A stretch of DNA of 64,000 nucleotides, taken from positions 85,632 to 149,631 of IMG/VR virus record IMGVR_UViG_3300027816_004420. One strand, written 5' to 3'. The DNA comes from a virus. The notes beneath the pieces were generated by a model. That model was not told the DNA's origin, made no database searches, and worked only from the letters and a program-made list of their open reading frames with translations. The translations under genes were made by a program, and so were the position numbers. Within the stretch, counting starts at the first letter, position 1. Each line of letters starts with the position of its first letter. Below are positions 1-9,259 of the stretch, piece by piece.

Positions 1-1625
1 ATTTGTTGAGGGTTAGATGGGACGTTATTTGACCAATTGAATTGGAATGGTGGTGTGCCCGAAGTGATGAATGCGGTAATTTGACCATCGTTTCCTGAGC
101 CACAATTAATACTATATAAACTAAAATCTAAGTTGTCTCCTTTTGGGATGAAAATTGTTTGAGTTTGTTGACATCCCGTTGAGTCAGTAACAGTAACAAC
201 ATGGTTTCCAAAAGTTAAGTTATTAAATGTTACCGCTGTTAAATTTGTATCAACAACATTCAATATTCCATCAACTGAATAATCCAATGGTAGAGTATAT
301 CCTGGTGATGTAGTAATTCTTACACTTCCGTTGTTTTGATTACACGTTGTTCCTGTGATTTCTGTTGAAAGTGTGAATTTATTAATTGCCAATATTATCA
401 CTTCTTGACTAAATTGGCATCCTGTAGAATCCTCAACAAATACTGAGTAAGTGTCCGCAGATAAATTCTCAAAGGTTTGAATTTGTTGTTGTCCTACAAT
501 AATTTTTTGGTTTCCTCCGTCGCCAACCAAGGTGTAGGTAAAGGGACCTTGTCCTCCTATAACTGTGACAGTTATCAATCCATCATTACTTGAACAATAA
601 GAATTAGTTCCAACAACACTTACAGAACTCATCCCGTTTGGTGTTAGTAAAGTAGTCCCCGTGAATATTTGACACAGTCCAGCATCTGTGACTGAGAAAT
701 TGTAATCACCAGCAGATAATCCTGATATCGTAAAATCTTGAGCATATGATATGAGAACTTGGCCTGTTGACGCGGAGTAATAATATGGTTGACTTCCACC
801 TGTTATTGTGAGAGTAATTGAGCCATCGCTTTGGAAACAACTTGGATTGGTTTCTGTTGTGAAAAACGCACCCATTTGGTCGACGTTGACGACAGCAGCA
901 TCTTTTATGTTTACACAACCAAAACCATCTTTAACTTCAACCGAATATAATCCTTCAGTCAATCCTGTTGCAGTTGCACCTGTCTGACCATTAGACCACA
1001 AATAAGTAAAAGGTCCTTGTCCCGTTAGTCCCGTGACCATTATCTTACCAATCGGGGTTCCTCCACAACTCGAATTAGGTATGGAATATAAACCGTAGTT
1101 GGTGAGAAGAGATTGTTCAACGATAAAACTTTGGCTAAAACCTGAGCATCCACCTAAATCACTAACGGCCAAGTAATATGTTCCGGCCGAAAGATTTTCA
1201 AAAATTACGGTTGGGTTGCTTGAAAGGAAAGTTTGAACAAGTGTTCCGTCACCTGAGAAGACAGAATAATTTGCAGAAGAATAAATCGTATTAGAGGAAC
1301 CAGTAACAGAACCATTGTTTTCAGCACAAGTGGTGTTCTGAACACCGAGAACACTACAACACACTCCACTCGAAATAGGTATGTTAACATTAATTTCTTG
1401 ATTTGTTGGTAAAGTGCTATCATTCACAGTCATTAGGACGACTGAACTAAATAATCCTGATTTGGTTACTGGCGCATTTTCAGCTAATGTAACCGTCGGA
1501 TAATAAGGGTCAACAAATTGGACGGTATATGGTTCTATACCACCTGAGAAAGAGATTTGGAATGCACCGCTTCCGTTATTTTGACAATCCCCTGTTACTA
1601 ATAATGTATAATCAAATAATGCCAT
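1..1625 (-). CDS. SprB-repeat adhesin/tail-fibre-like protein, C-terminus cut off by window edge
   Basis: The reading frame opens at ATG 1625 and stays open for 541 codons to the window edge, so the C-terminus is missing. The protein carries at least five tandem modules about 80 residues apart. Each ends in a Gly/Tyr-Val-x-Asp-x-x-x-Cys signature: LSAGTYYLAVSDLGGC near residue 143, LTEGLYSVEVKDGFGC near 222, LSAGDYNFSVTDAGLC near 302, LSADTYSVFVEDSTGC near 387 and LTFGNHVVTVTDSTGC near 467. This is the pattern of SprB-type repeats, known from the gliding adhesins of flavobacteria. No signal peptide is seen at the N-terminus (MALFDYTLLV), which fits a virion protein rather than a secreted one. 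It starts 5 bases past the stop of the upstream structural gene, so it is probably the distal gene of the same transcript. A fibre or receptor-binding role is inferred from repeats and position. Confidence 0.75.
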   Translation of the reverse strand, partial: MALFDYTLLVTGDCQNNGSGAFQISFSGGIEPYTVQFVDPYYPTVTLAENAPVTKSGLFSSVVLMTVNDSTLPTNQEINVNIPISSGVCCSVLGVQNTTCAENNGSVTGSSNTIYSSANYSVFSGDGTLVQTFLSSNPTVIFENLSAGTYYLAVSDLGGCSGFSQSFIVEQSLLTNYGLYSIPNSSCGGTPIGKIMVTGLTGQGPFTYLWSNGQTGATATGLTEGLYSVEVKDGFGCVNIKDAAVVNVDQMGAFFTTETNPSCFQSDGSITLTITGGSQPYYYSASTGQVLISYAQDFTISGLSAGDYNFSVTDAGLCQIFTGTTLLTPNGMSSVSVVGTNSYCSSNDGLITVTVIGGQGPFTYTLVGDGGNQKIIVGQQQIQTFENLSADTYSVFVEDSTGCQFSQEVIILAINKFTLSTEITGTTCNQNNGSVRITTSPGYTLPLDYSVDGILNVVDTNLTAVTFNNLTFGNHVVTVTDSTGCQQTQTIFIPKGDNLDFSLYSINCGSGNDGQITAFITSGTPPFQFNWSNNVPSNPQQ

Positions 1626-1630
1626 TCAAT

Positions 1631-4609
1631 TTAACAATTTATGCTTATGTTAATACATACGTTTAGTTTGACTGTTTCATTCATGTTTCTTGGTGTGCAT
1701 GTCGAATTAGTTATTGATAAATTATTTCCATTTAGGAAATATGTAAACCCATAATCGTAGACTGCTGGTAGATATTGAATCAAAGCATTTCTCCAATTTG
1801 AATTTGTTGGAACATCCGTGAATCCATACCCTGTGTAGAAAGGTTGTTGTATAATTTTTTGTCCCGCAATTTCCAAATCAACATACCAATTTGTTTCAAC
1901 TGAACTTTGAACACAATCGTTTAAGGTTAATACTTGTGCTTCGAGCATTATGTTTAGTCTATTTGCTAAAATCGATTGGAAGTTTGATACATTTGTATCA
2001 CCATTTAACCAAGGATATATGTTGAAGTCAACATATTCTGTTTGACATGTGTAATCAAAAATGTTTGTTATTATAAAACAAGGCTCAACTGGCACAGGAA
2101 TTATTTCACAACCTCTTTGTCTTCTATAAACGTATTTTTGTCTGTGTAGTATTGAGTTTTCGAGTCTTGAACCTGTATTCCATATTGTGGTTGCAGGTAT
2201 CATTTGCTCTACTAACTTCATCCACCACGGACCCAATCCGTTGATGTAGTCGATTAGTTTTTGATACGTATATTTGTTGTTTGGTATACCCACTGTTTGT
2301 TCTGATTGGATATACTTCCACCAAACCGATTGAAGAGTTGGATATCCTCCTGTTTTACCATCAGTGATATATTGTCTGTTTCTAGTATTAATCATATTCT
2401 CCCAAAAAGTTTGGTAGAATTCGAAGAATGTTTTCTTTTTTGGTTCGGGTTTGATAAAAGTTGAGTCGACTCCACCTGGAACTGGATATCCAATTGTCAG
2501 ACCTGATTCAGGAATCGGGTAGTCGTATTTTCTTGAAGAAACCCAAACGTCGTAAACAAGTCCTTGTGAAGCATTCAAAAACAAATCTATGTTTTTAACA
2601 TTCAATACGAGTTTTTCATTGTCCGCATAATAATAAGCGTTGAAATTAGCATCCCTTGAAACTCTTATCTTGTCATCCTCTTCAAGCCACGACTTATTAT
2701 TGTCAACAACTTTTTTAAGTTTGAATCCCTCGGTCATATAAGGAAAATCTCTGAACCTATCGAGATATTTTTGACCATATGTAAATGGTTGTAGTTGAGT
2801 TTGAATATCGTAGTTCTGACCTGTATAGATTTGTCCTGTAATTTGAACCTCATCTGGACTTCTATGTTGTGGTGTGCTTTCATACCAACCAGCACCCAAT
2901 TGGAAGAAATAAGATTCCGTATTTACGGGAGCCTTAGGAAATCCTTGAGCGTCTATTGGATAATCATCTAGATTTATCTGAACATCTTGATAGGTGTCAA
3001 CAGTTGTGAAGGCTGTAAAGGTTTTTCCTTTTATTTTATATGTAGAACCTGGTAGATAAGCCGGTGTGTTTTGAACATAAGTTCCACCTGTTATGGCCGC
3101 ATATTGTGTGTCGAACTGTTCCATGTTGATTTTTTGGTCAGCCAAATAGATGTGCTCGTTGAATTCTATTAACGACTCGGGTGCACCAATCAATCTCATC
3201 ATAAACTCAACACTTCGTCTCGTTCCTTTTGATTTGAAAAGGTATGCTGAGTTGAGAATCAAATTCCTATAAAATGCGTAGTTGATTTCAGTTGGTGTAA
3301 GGGCTCTCGCATAACCTGGATATGAAGGTGTTTGTGTATTTCCAAAAATCGAATCTAAAAAGTCCGTATCAGTAATAGGTGAAAAATTTGAACTCCATCC
3401 CAAGGTTTGAGATAGGTTAACTAACAATTGAGATGGGATGTCATTACCAACATTATAATTTACAGAGTTCATAAACGCTAAAGCGTCGATGAAGTTTTTG
3501 ACTTGGTCAAAACTTCTTCCGTAAATTTGAAAAATCTTTTCGGCTTTCCTTCCTAATGTATCAAATTCTTTCAATGAATCTGAAACAAAAAATCTTGAAA
3601 TTAAATTTGTTTTATATGAATCAAGATTTACCGCAATTGTTTCCAATTGTGTCAAATACTCTTCGAATAAGAAAGAACGAATATCTAAATTCCATGGACC
3701 GTCCTTAGGCCATGTTACAGATTGGTTGTTTGTATAAAACTGACCCCCTTCCGTTTGCTGTGGTATTTGGAACACAGCTGTGTATTCAGGTCTAACCAAT
3801 CTATTCATCAGAAACTTTTCAACCTCATCCAAACTCTCAGCAAAAATTCTGTCAACTATGAAATCATTCGGTCTTATTTGATACTCTTGAATACTTGTTG
3901 TTGCGGTTTGTCCAAAAGGTGCACCGGAAACAGTGAATTTGATTATACCACTTGATAATGTTTGAGAGGGTGTAAATGAAATAACTTTGAAAATATCATC
4001 ATTGATTGATACGCAGTAATCTAAGTAAGTATTGTAGAGATTCCTATAAGGTGACACACCAATTTCTCTCATGTTTAGGTTTGTGGCCGCACTTACAGAA
4101 TAATCAACGTCAAATGGGTTTTTGATTCTATTAACACTTACTTCAAAACTTGTTTCATCATAAATCGGGTCATACGCGACATTCTGTGCTGTAAATCCAG
4201 TTAGGAAATCATCGTTCAAAAATTGAATATCTAAAGAAGCAGGAAATACACTTATAATATGAGTAATTGATACTTGAAATCTTTTTGATAGTGAACCATA
4301 TAATGTGAAATTTGTAACCTGAGACAAATCATAGTTCGGGTAAACCCTGAATTGAGTCGCTTGAATTCTTCTACTCTCAGCAAGTGTATCAACATCAAGA
4401 TAATCCAAATCTATAGGCTCCGAAAAAGCACCAACATTAAATCTACGATTCACTTTCTCCACAATAGAAGTTGTGAATTCGAAGTTACCTTGCGTGAGAC
4501 CGCCCCCTTCAACTGTCTGCAATCCTACAATATTGTCAGAGAAGGTAGCCGCCCCACTTCCTGGTCTTGGCGGATAGAAAAATTTAGTTGTTCTTCTTGA
4601 TGTCGCCAT
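1631..4609 (-). CDS. Tail/baseplate structural protein with tail-protein-I-like region
   Basis: A 992-residue protein. Residues of about 440-510 contain a segment with FKSKGTRRSVEFMMRLIGAP, the 'short fragment, chain-extending' signature seen in phage tail protein I and related baseplate proteins of large phages, where this region sits at the wedge periphery. The rest is beta-rich and unrecognised, with a basic Arg-rich stretch near residue 860 and several Cys towards the C-terminus. The start codon shares one base with the stop of the upstream gene (TAATG), which indicates translational coupling. It lies in a run of six co-oriented structural genes downstream of the gp6-like gene, where T4 keeps gp7-gp12, so a baseplate periphery or fibre-attachment role is likely. 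The exact T4 counterpart cannot be assigned from sequence alone. Confidence 0.6.
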   Translation of the reverse strand: MATSRRTTKFFYPPRPGSGAATFSDNIVGLQTVEGGGLTQGNFEFTTSIVEKVNRRFNVGAFSEPIDLDYLDVDTLAESRRIQATQFRVYPNYDLSQVTNFTLYGSLSKRFQVSITHIISVFPASLDIQFLNDDFLTGFTAQNVAYDPIYDETSFEVSVNRIKNPFDVDYSVSAATNLNMREIGVSPYRNLYNTYLDYCVSINDDIFKVISFTPSQTLSSGIIKFTVSGAPFGQTATTSIQEYQIRPNDFIVDRIFAESLDEVEKFLMNRLVRPEYTAVFQIPQQTEGGQFYTNNQSVTWPKDGPWNLDIRSFLFEEYLTQLETIAVNLDSYKTNLISRFFVSDSLKEFDTLGRKAEKIFQIYGRSFDQVKNFIDALAFMNSVNYNVGNDIPSQLLVNLSQTLGWSSNFSPITDTDFLDSIFGNTQTPSYPGYARALTPTEINYAFYRNLILNSAYLFKSKGTRRSVEFMMRLIGAPESLIEFNEHIYLADQKINMEQFDTQYAAITGGTYVQNTPAYLPGSTYKIKGKTFTAFTTVDTYQDVQINLDDYPIDAQGFPKAPVNTESYFFQLGAGWYESTPQHRSPDEVQITGQIYTGQNYDIQTQLQPFTYGQKYLDRFRDFPYMTEGFKLKKVVDNNKSWLEEDDKIRVSRDANFNAYYYADNEKLVLNVKNIDLFLNASQGLVYDVWVSSRKYDYPIPESGLTIGYPVPGGVDSTFIKPEPKKKTFFEFYQTFWENMINTRNRQYITDGKTGGYPTLQSVWWKYIQSEQTVGIPNNKYTYQKLIDYINGLGPWWMKLVEQMIPATTIWNTGSRLENSILHRQKYVYRRQRGCEIIPVPVEPCFIITNIFDYTCQTEYVDFNIYPWLNGDTNVSNFQSILANRLNIMLEAQVLTLNDCVQSSVETNWYVDLEIAGQKIIQQPFYTGYGFTDVPTNSNWRNALIQYLPAVYDYGFTYFLNGNNLSITNSTCTPRNMNETVKLNVCINISINC

Positions 4610-5517
4610 TAACTAGTAATTGATGTAAAATTCTTACTGAAATCAATATTATCACCTCTGTTCTGTCTAACCTCATATAATAATGCATTGAATTGGTCTC
4701 TAATTTCATACAAGTTATACTGTCTGTAAATGTTATTTTGACTATCATAGATGGTGTAGATTCCATCGTCGATAGATTTGGTTTGATTACCATAAAGTGC
4801 AATTGCAAGAGATGATATATCGTATTCGACCATTTCAATTTCAACAGTTACAGGATTGAAAAAGGTGTTTGTTATTATTATTCCTTGGTCAGGTTGTCCA
4901 ATATACGGTGTTGCATTTGGTCTGTTTGTTGGTGATGAAGATGGTGATACCGTCAGGAATAACAAGTTAGAATTGTTATCAACGTATCTATATCTGATTG
5001 ACTTTTGAGATGTATTAACCTCATTTGCAACCACCGCCTCACAGTAGAAACAAGAAGTTACAACTCTGAAGAAGTTTGGAATCTTCGAACCATCAGGATT
5101 AAGATATTCGATTCTGAATCCCACCAACCCTTGTGGAACAAATTTGTTAAGGAATTGTGGGTCAACGTTGTTTAAGTCAATCACAAGTCCTTTGACATTA
5201 GGTAATGCACTTAAAACACCACAATCTGTGATTATTGTTCTTATCTGAGCTGGTCTCAAATATAGAGTATAGATTCCCAAAGCATTGAACTGATTTGCAG
5301 GAAGAGTTAGATTATATAATCCTCCTATTACTTCAACCCCTGAGTTTCCTCCTGTTTCAGTGTTTTCGAAATATGGTCTCAATATTGTTTGAGCATCGAG
5401 TTTACTTAAAACGAAGTTATCTGTGGCGTCTCTTGTCGGGGTATAATTCATTATGATTTCAACATCTTCTGGTGAAACATCTGAAGGTCTTATCGTGCCA
5501 TATGAGCCAATTGCCAT
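4609..5517 (-). CDS. Putative virion structural protein
   Basis: A 302-residue protein that I do not recognise. It is beta-rich with no membrane segments, and the mid-region has a Cys-x-x-Cys (FYCEAV context, near residue 157). The N-terminal part mentions no enzymatic motif. It sits between two structural genes with one-base coupling to the next gene, and a TATTTATA motif lies 15 bases before its ATG. It therefore probably begins a transcript covering this gene, the 992-residue tail protein and the SprB-repeat protein. Role inferred from neighbours only: baseplate or fibre component. Confidence 0.5.
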   Translation of the reverse strand: MAIGSYGTIRPSDVSPEDVEIIMNYTPTRDATDNFVLSKLDAQTILRPYFENTETGGNSGVEVIGGLYNLTLPANQFNALGIYTLYLRPAQIRTIITDCGVLSALPNVKGLVIDLNNVDPQFLNKFVPQGLVGFRIEYLNPDGSKIPNFFRVVTSCFYCEAVVANEVNTSQKSIRYRYVDNNSNLLFLTVSPSSSPTNRPNATPYIGQPDQGIIITNTFFNPVTVEIEMVEYDISSLAIALYGNQTKSIDDGIYTIYDSQNNIYRQYNLYEIRDQFNALLYEVRQNRGDNIDFSKNFTSITS

Positions 5518-5532
5518 ATAAAATTATTTTTC

Positions 5533-5540
5533 TATAAATA
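5533..5540 (-). promoter_or_regulatory. TATTTATA motif, candidate late promoter
   Basis: Read on the coding strand, TATTTATA ends 15 bases before the ATG at 5517, inside a 25-base gap between structural genes. It is one of a recurring series in this window (see findings). Confidence 0.45.
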
Positions 5541-5542
5541 GT

Positions 5543-6649
5543 TTATGTATCTTTTTTAATGACATTAAAAAAACCATAACCATAGTTTATCATGTCACCC
5601 AAGTTGTCCACCTCACCAAGTCTTTGGACCCTTTCGTAAGCACTGTTCTTCCCTCTCTCAACAAATACGTTTGTTTGAATCTGAGGTTGGTCCATTACTT
5701 TAAGCAAAGTTTCATTTTTTGTTATCGGCACCGCGGTTATGTTATATTCGGTTAAACCAGATGATGGTTGATAGAAAATTGTAGTTCCATCTCCATAGTC
5801 AATATAGTTGGTGTCTTGGATAGTGTAAGCAGTAAAACCATTTCCAACATTAGTAATTGAACCCCACAGCACCCCATTATTTATGATTGGTAAATTGATT
5901 CTTTGATTAATTGTTAAATTACCGTAAGGTTTCAATTCTGTGATTCTAGACCTACTTACCCCTGACACCGTAAACGGAATTGTTATATATTTCGAACTCA
6001 CTTGGTCTTGAACATTGTTTTCTGCATCACCTGAAAATATATAATCATATGAAACAGGGGTTCCAATCCAATTACCAAATGATGGTGCAAAGAAACATTC
6101 ACCTTGTGGATTGAATATTGTTACTTTACTGTAAGGAACTGAAATTGTTTTAGTGACAGTTGTTACACCCCAAGGGTTGATTTGTTCCAACGTGATTTTG
6201 TAATCTTTTGTAGTTCCAACTGGCGGAGTGGGATATGTATGGTTTATTGAATTGGGTGCATAATTTGTAATTGATTGTTTTGGTGAATTATCACCCCAAT
6301 CGACTCTGTAGGCAGAGAGCTGCAAGAAATTTTGGAATTGGTCCGAAGTATTATAAACATAATATGTCATTGGACTTCCAGTAGTTGCTGAGAACAAAAA
6401 ATTCGCCACAACATCTTTCTGTAATACCGCTCCGTCAAAAGGACTATAATAGCCACAATCAACCGCACTTTGTCTAAGTAATATCGGAACCGACACCTCC
6501 TTCAATAACGAGGACCCACCAGGTCCTGAACTCACAACCTTGGTCATTGCAGAATATACACCGACTGAAGTATTATTGTAATTTACAACAGCAATATCCC
6601 CTTTTACGGTCTCAGGTGAAATAATAACCTTATAGTAATCTTGACTCAT
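5543..6649 (-). CDS. PKD-like domain structural protein
   Basis: A 368-residue protein. A PKD/Ig-like fold is suggested around residues 112-150 by YRVDWGDNSPKQ followed by NSINHTYPTPP, the WGD(G/N)S...HTY pattern of PKD domains. A second, weaker copy appears near residue 285 (NYIDYGDGTT). PKD domains are common extracellular adhesion or spacer modules and also occur in phage fibres. The first four bases of this gene overlap the end of the upstream gene (ATGA-type overlap), so the two are translated together. Inferred role: baseplate decoration or fibre-adaptor protein. Confidence 0.55.
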   Translation of the reverse strand: MSQDYYKVIISPETVKGDIAVVNYNNTSVGVYSAMTKVVSSGPGGSSLLKEVSVPILLRQSAVDCGYYSPFDGAVLQKDVVANFLFSATTGSPMTYYVYNTSDQFQNFLQLSAYRVDWGDNSPKQSITNYAPNSINHTYPTPPVGTTKDYKITLEQINPWGVTTVTKTISVPYSKVTIFNPQGECFFAPSFGNWIGTPVSYDYIFSGDAENNVQDQVSSKYITIPFTVSGVSRSRITELKPYGNLTINQRINLPIINNGVLWGSITNVGNGFTAYTIQDTNYIDYGDGTTIFYQPSSGLTEYNITAVPITKNETLLKVMDQPQIQTNVFVERGKNSAYERVQRLGEVDNLGDMINYGYGFFNVIKKDT

Positions 6650-7578
6650 GGATTTATATATTCAAACCATTTTATGGGTATACTTGTTCCCAATCTTTGT
6701 CCAGCAGTATTATACACCTGATATGTTTGTGTTGGATAATCTATTTGAACTGTGTAATAAAAATATTGTGTGTTGTCGAATGTATTTCTTTCTCCTACCG
6801 ACATACATGACTGTGGTCCCAAGGTTCTATCAACATTAAATGGAGTTGGCCATTGTTGTTGACAAGGAGGAGTCGAACTTTGAGGGTCCCATCCTCTACC
6901 TGTCATCATTTTGGTAAATTGACCAGTTCCTGCGTTATAAAACTTGGCTGACATATAGAATGTTGATATGTTCAAAAATTCTCTTTTCTTTAACCAGTAG
7001 ATAAAGAAACCCTCTTTGTCTCCGATGAAATCCAAAATAAACTTTGGTTTCTTTACTGAGACTGTGGCTCTTTGCATTCGAGTGTCCATCTTCAGACCTT
7101 GTTGGGTTGGTATGATGATTGTTAGGTAGTTTGTTTGTCTTTTTTCATCAGGAGTGTCATAAAGGTCCAACTTAAAAAACGAGTTCGTAAATGAGTTATT
7201 ATAGTAGTATAAGTCTTGAGGTGTAAATCCTTCTCCTAAGTAGTTAATCTGCCAATTATTCAAATCATTAATCGAACCACCTGAATAAAAATAAAATTCA
7301 TAATTACATACAGTAGAGTCTGAACCTCCAACTATATTTGATTGAGTTACTTGGCCCGTCGTTGGATTGATAAAGATTGAGGGGCTGTTATGTGGGGCGT
7401 GACTAAATCTTGTTACCTCAAAGTCTCTACCATCACCAATAACCTCTTTAACTATTTGAGTTTCATATTCATCAATAGAGTCATCCAAACCCAAATAATC
7501 CCAAGTCATCTGAATCGGAATATTAATTTGTTTGGATATTCCCCCCTCTCTTAAAATTTGAAATTTATTCACATCCAT
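6646..7578 (-). CDS. Putative virion structural protein
   Basis: A 310-residue protein without a family I can name. It is rich in Tyr, Phe and Asn and predicted beta, with a Pro/Gln/Cys patch near residue 237 (TPPCQQQWPTPF). It starts inside the last codons of the upstream gene (shared ATGGATGTGAATAA) and its own stop overlaps the following ATG, so it is a coupled middle member of a baseplate or fibre operon. No enzymatic motif and no transmembrane helix seen. Confidence 0.5.
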   Translation of the reverse strand: MDVNKFQILREGGISKQINIPIQMTWDYLGLDDSIDEYETQIVKEVIGDGRDFEVTRFSHAPHNSPSIFINPTTGQVTQSNIVGGSDSTVCNYEFYFYSGGSINDLNNWQINYLGEGFTPQDLYYYNNSFTNSFFKLDLYDTPDEKRQTNYLTIIIPTQQGLKMDTRMQRATVSVKKPKFILDFIGDKEGFFIYWLKKREFLNISTFYMSAKFYNAGTGQFTKMMTGRGWDPQSSTPPCQQQWPTPFNVDRTLGPQSCMSVGERNTFDNTQYFYYTVQIDYPTQTYQVYNTAGQRLGTSIPIKWFEYINP

Positions 7579-9259
7579 CTATCAAAGGTTTAATTGGTTC
7601 ATCTACACCTAAAATAGATTCATTGTAATCTATTCCCTCAGGTATTAATCTAAATACGGCAGATACAAAAGGGTAATGCGCCGTGTTAAAGAAAGGATAA
7701 TCCACACCCCTGTTTGAACTATCTTTGAATCCATATGTGTATAGGTCTCTCCATCTGAATTCTCTGTCTTGGGTAGAATAAAAAGCCCAGCTTGGTATAT
7801 TCTCAATCGCGTCGACATTTCCTGTTTCGATGTAATCTGAAAATATTCTTATGGTCATAGGGATATGTGGCTCATAGTAAAAACCAGGTGAGTTCGTATT
7901 ACTGTTATTTGTTGTTTGAAACACACTTTGATTGTATTTTATTTTTTGATAGTATTTTGATATGACCCTTTCGATTTGTTCATAATCATTCCACTCACAA
8001 AAATCACCATCAATAACATCTGCTCTTTTCAAGTCTAAATTATAAGTGAATGTCTTTGTTACACCACTTGTCAAAGTATATGCTGATGTTTGAATAGATG
8101 AGTTTGACTGTGTGTTATTCAAATCCCACCACGGATTAATATTTTTTGAAAGATTGAATTCCCATCCCTGTTTTATTCCGACACCATTATTAGGCTGATT
8201 GAAATAACCTGAATAACCTTTATTTATCACAGTTAGATTAATCTCGTTTAACGGTCTACCGTTGTTATCTTTTAGGGAAGCGAAATCCAAATCGTATGCG
8301 GACGTGAACGAATAAGCGTTACTACTTGTCTTCTGAGAAACCCTCGTGACTTTATTGGGAGTAATCGAACTGTATTCAAATTTTCTTTCTTCACCAAAAA
8401 CATTTTTTTCAAAACCAGCTTTTGTTACAATGATATCGTCCAAATTTGTCACAACCTTTAGTTTTTTGATGTAGTATTTCGATTTAGTCTCATTAAGATT
8501 ATCTGGATTGATAACTCTTTTAAAAGTTCCTCTAGTTCCGTTGTTGAAAGTAGAGCCAGTGTATCCAACATTTAAAACATTGAAGATATAAGGGTCAGAT
8601 TCAACTAATCCGTTACCTAAAGAATATACTTGGAAAATCTTTTCATTCCTATATGTGAGTGATAGTTCGACATATTCATTAGGTAAAACTCCATGAGGAG
8701 CAATACATCTAAAACTTATTATGTTGTCACCATTTTGTTGTGAGTTAAATATTTCAAATGGAATTCCGTCTCCTGCAACCCAATTGATTGGTGTGTTATT
8801 AGAATAATATGTTAATTGTTTATTATATTGGTTTTCGTAAGGATATGTTAGATAATATGTCCAATTGTAGGTATAAGCACTTTTAGATTTATATGGAAAA
8901 TGTTGGTCTTTAACATCGGGTCTGTAGAAATCAAACTCATAAAACTGAGGGAATCCTTTCCAAATTGTGCTGACCGTTGAAACCTCAGGGTTTACATAAA
9001 ACAGATTATTTCTAAATGGAATGTATTCAGTTGTTCCTGTATAAGTGTTGGAATACAAATAACTAAGTTTGAATGTCGGTCTGAAGACTGTAGATTCCTG
9101 TCTCTCATCGTCATAAACCTGAGCTAAACTTATTGTTTGACTTCTATCATATTCAGTAATTTCTTGTTGTTTTTCTTGTAAGGTCAAGGTGATTTCCTGG
9201 TCAACAAAAGGAGCACTTTGGAAAGTCAGACTACTCGGTATAATTTTATAGTTATTCAT
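7565..9259 (-). CDS. Putative baseplate/fibre structural protein
   Basis: A 564-residue protein starting MNNYKIIPSS. I chose the ATG at 9259 over an upstream in-frame ATG at 9307, because ATGAATAA couples this start to the stop of the large upstream gene in the same way as its neighbours. The longer version would add a basic 16-residue stretch lying wholly inside the upstream gene. The protein is beta-rich with many Tyr and Asn and no recognisable catalytic motif. By position downstream of the gp6-like and 1684-residue genes it could be functionally equivalent to T4 gp8 or a fibre connector, but no motif confirms this. Confidence 0.5.
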   Translation of the reverse strand: MNNYKIIPSSLTFQSAPFVDQEITLTLQEKQQEITEYDRSQTISLAQVYDDERQESTVFRPTFKLSYLYSNTYTGTTEYIPFRNNLFYVNPEVSTVSTIWKGFPQFYEFDFYRPDVKDQHFPYKSKSAYTYNWTYYLTYPYENQYNKQLTYYSNNTPINWVAGDGIPFEIFNSQQNGDNIISFRCIAPHGVLPNEYVELSLTYRNEKIFQVYSLGNGLVESDPYIFNVLNVGYTGSTFNNGTRGTFKRVINPDNLNETKSKYYIKKLKVVTNLDDIIVTKAGFEKNVFGEERKFEYSSITPNKVTRVSQKTSSNAYSFTSAYDLDFASLKDNNGRPLNEINLTVINKGYSGYFNQPNNGVGIKQGWEFNLSKNINPWWDLNNTQSNSSIQTSAYTLTSGVTKTFTYNLDLKRADVIDGDFCEWNDYEQIERVISKYYQKIKYNQSVFQTTNNSNTNSPGFYYEPHIPMTIRIFSDYIETGNVDAIENIPSWAFYSTQDREFRWRDLYTYGFKDSSNRGVDYPFFNTAHYPFVSAVFRLIPEGIDYNESILGVDEPIKPLIDGCE

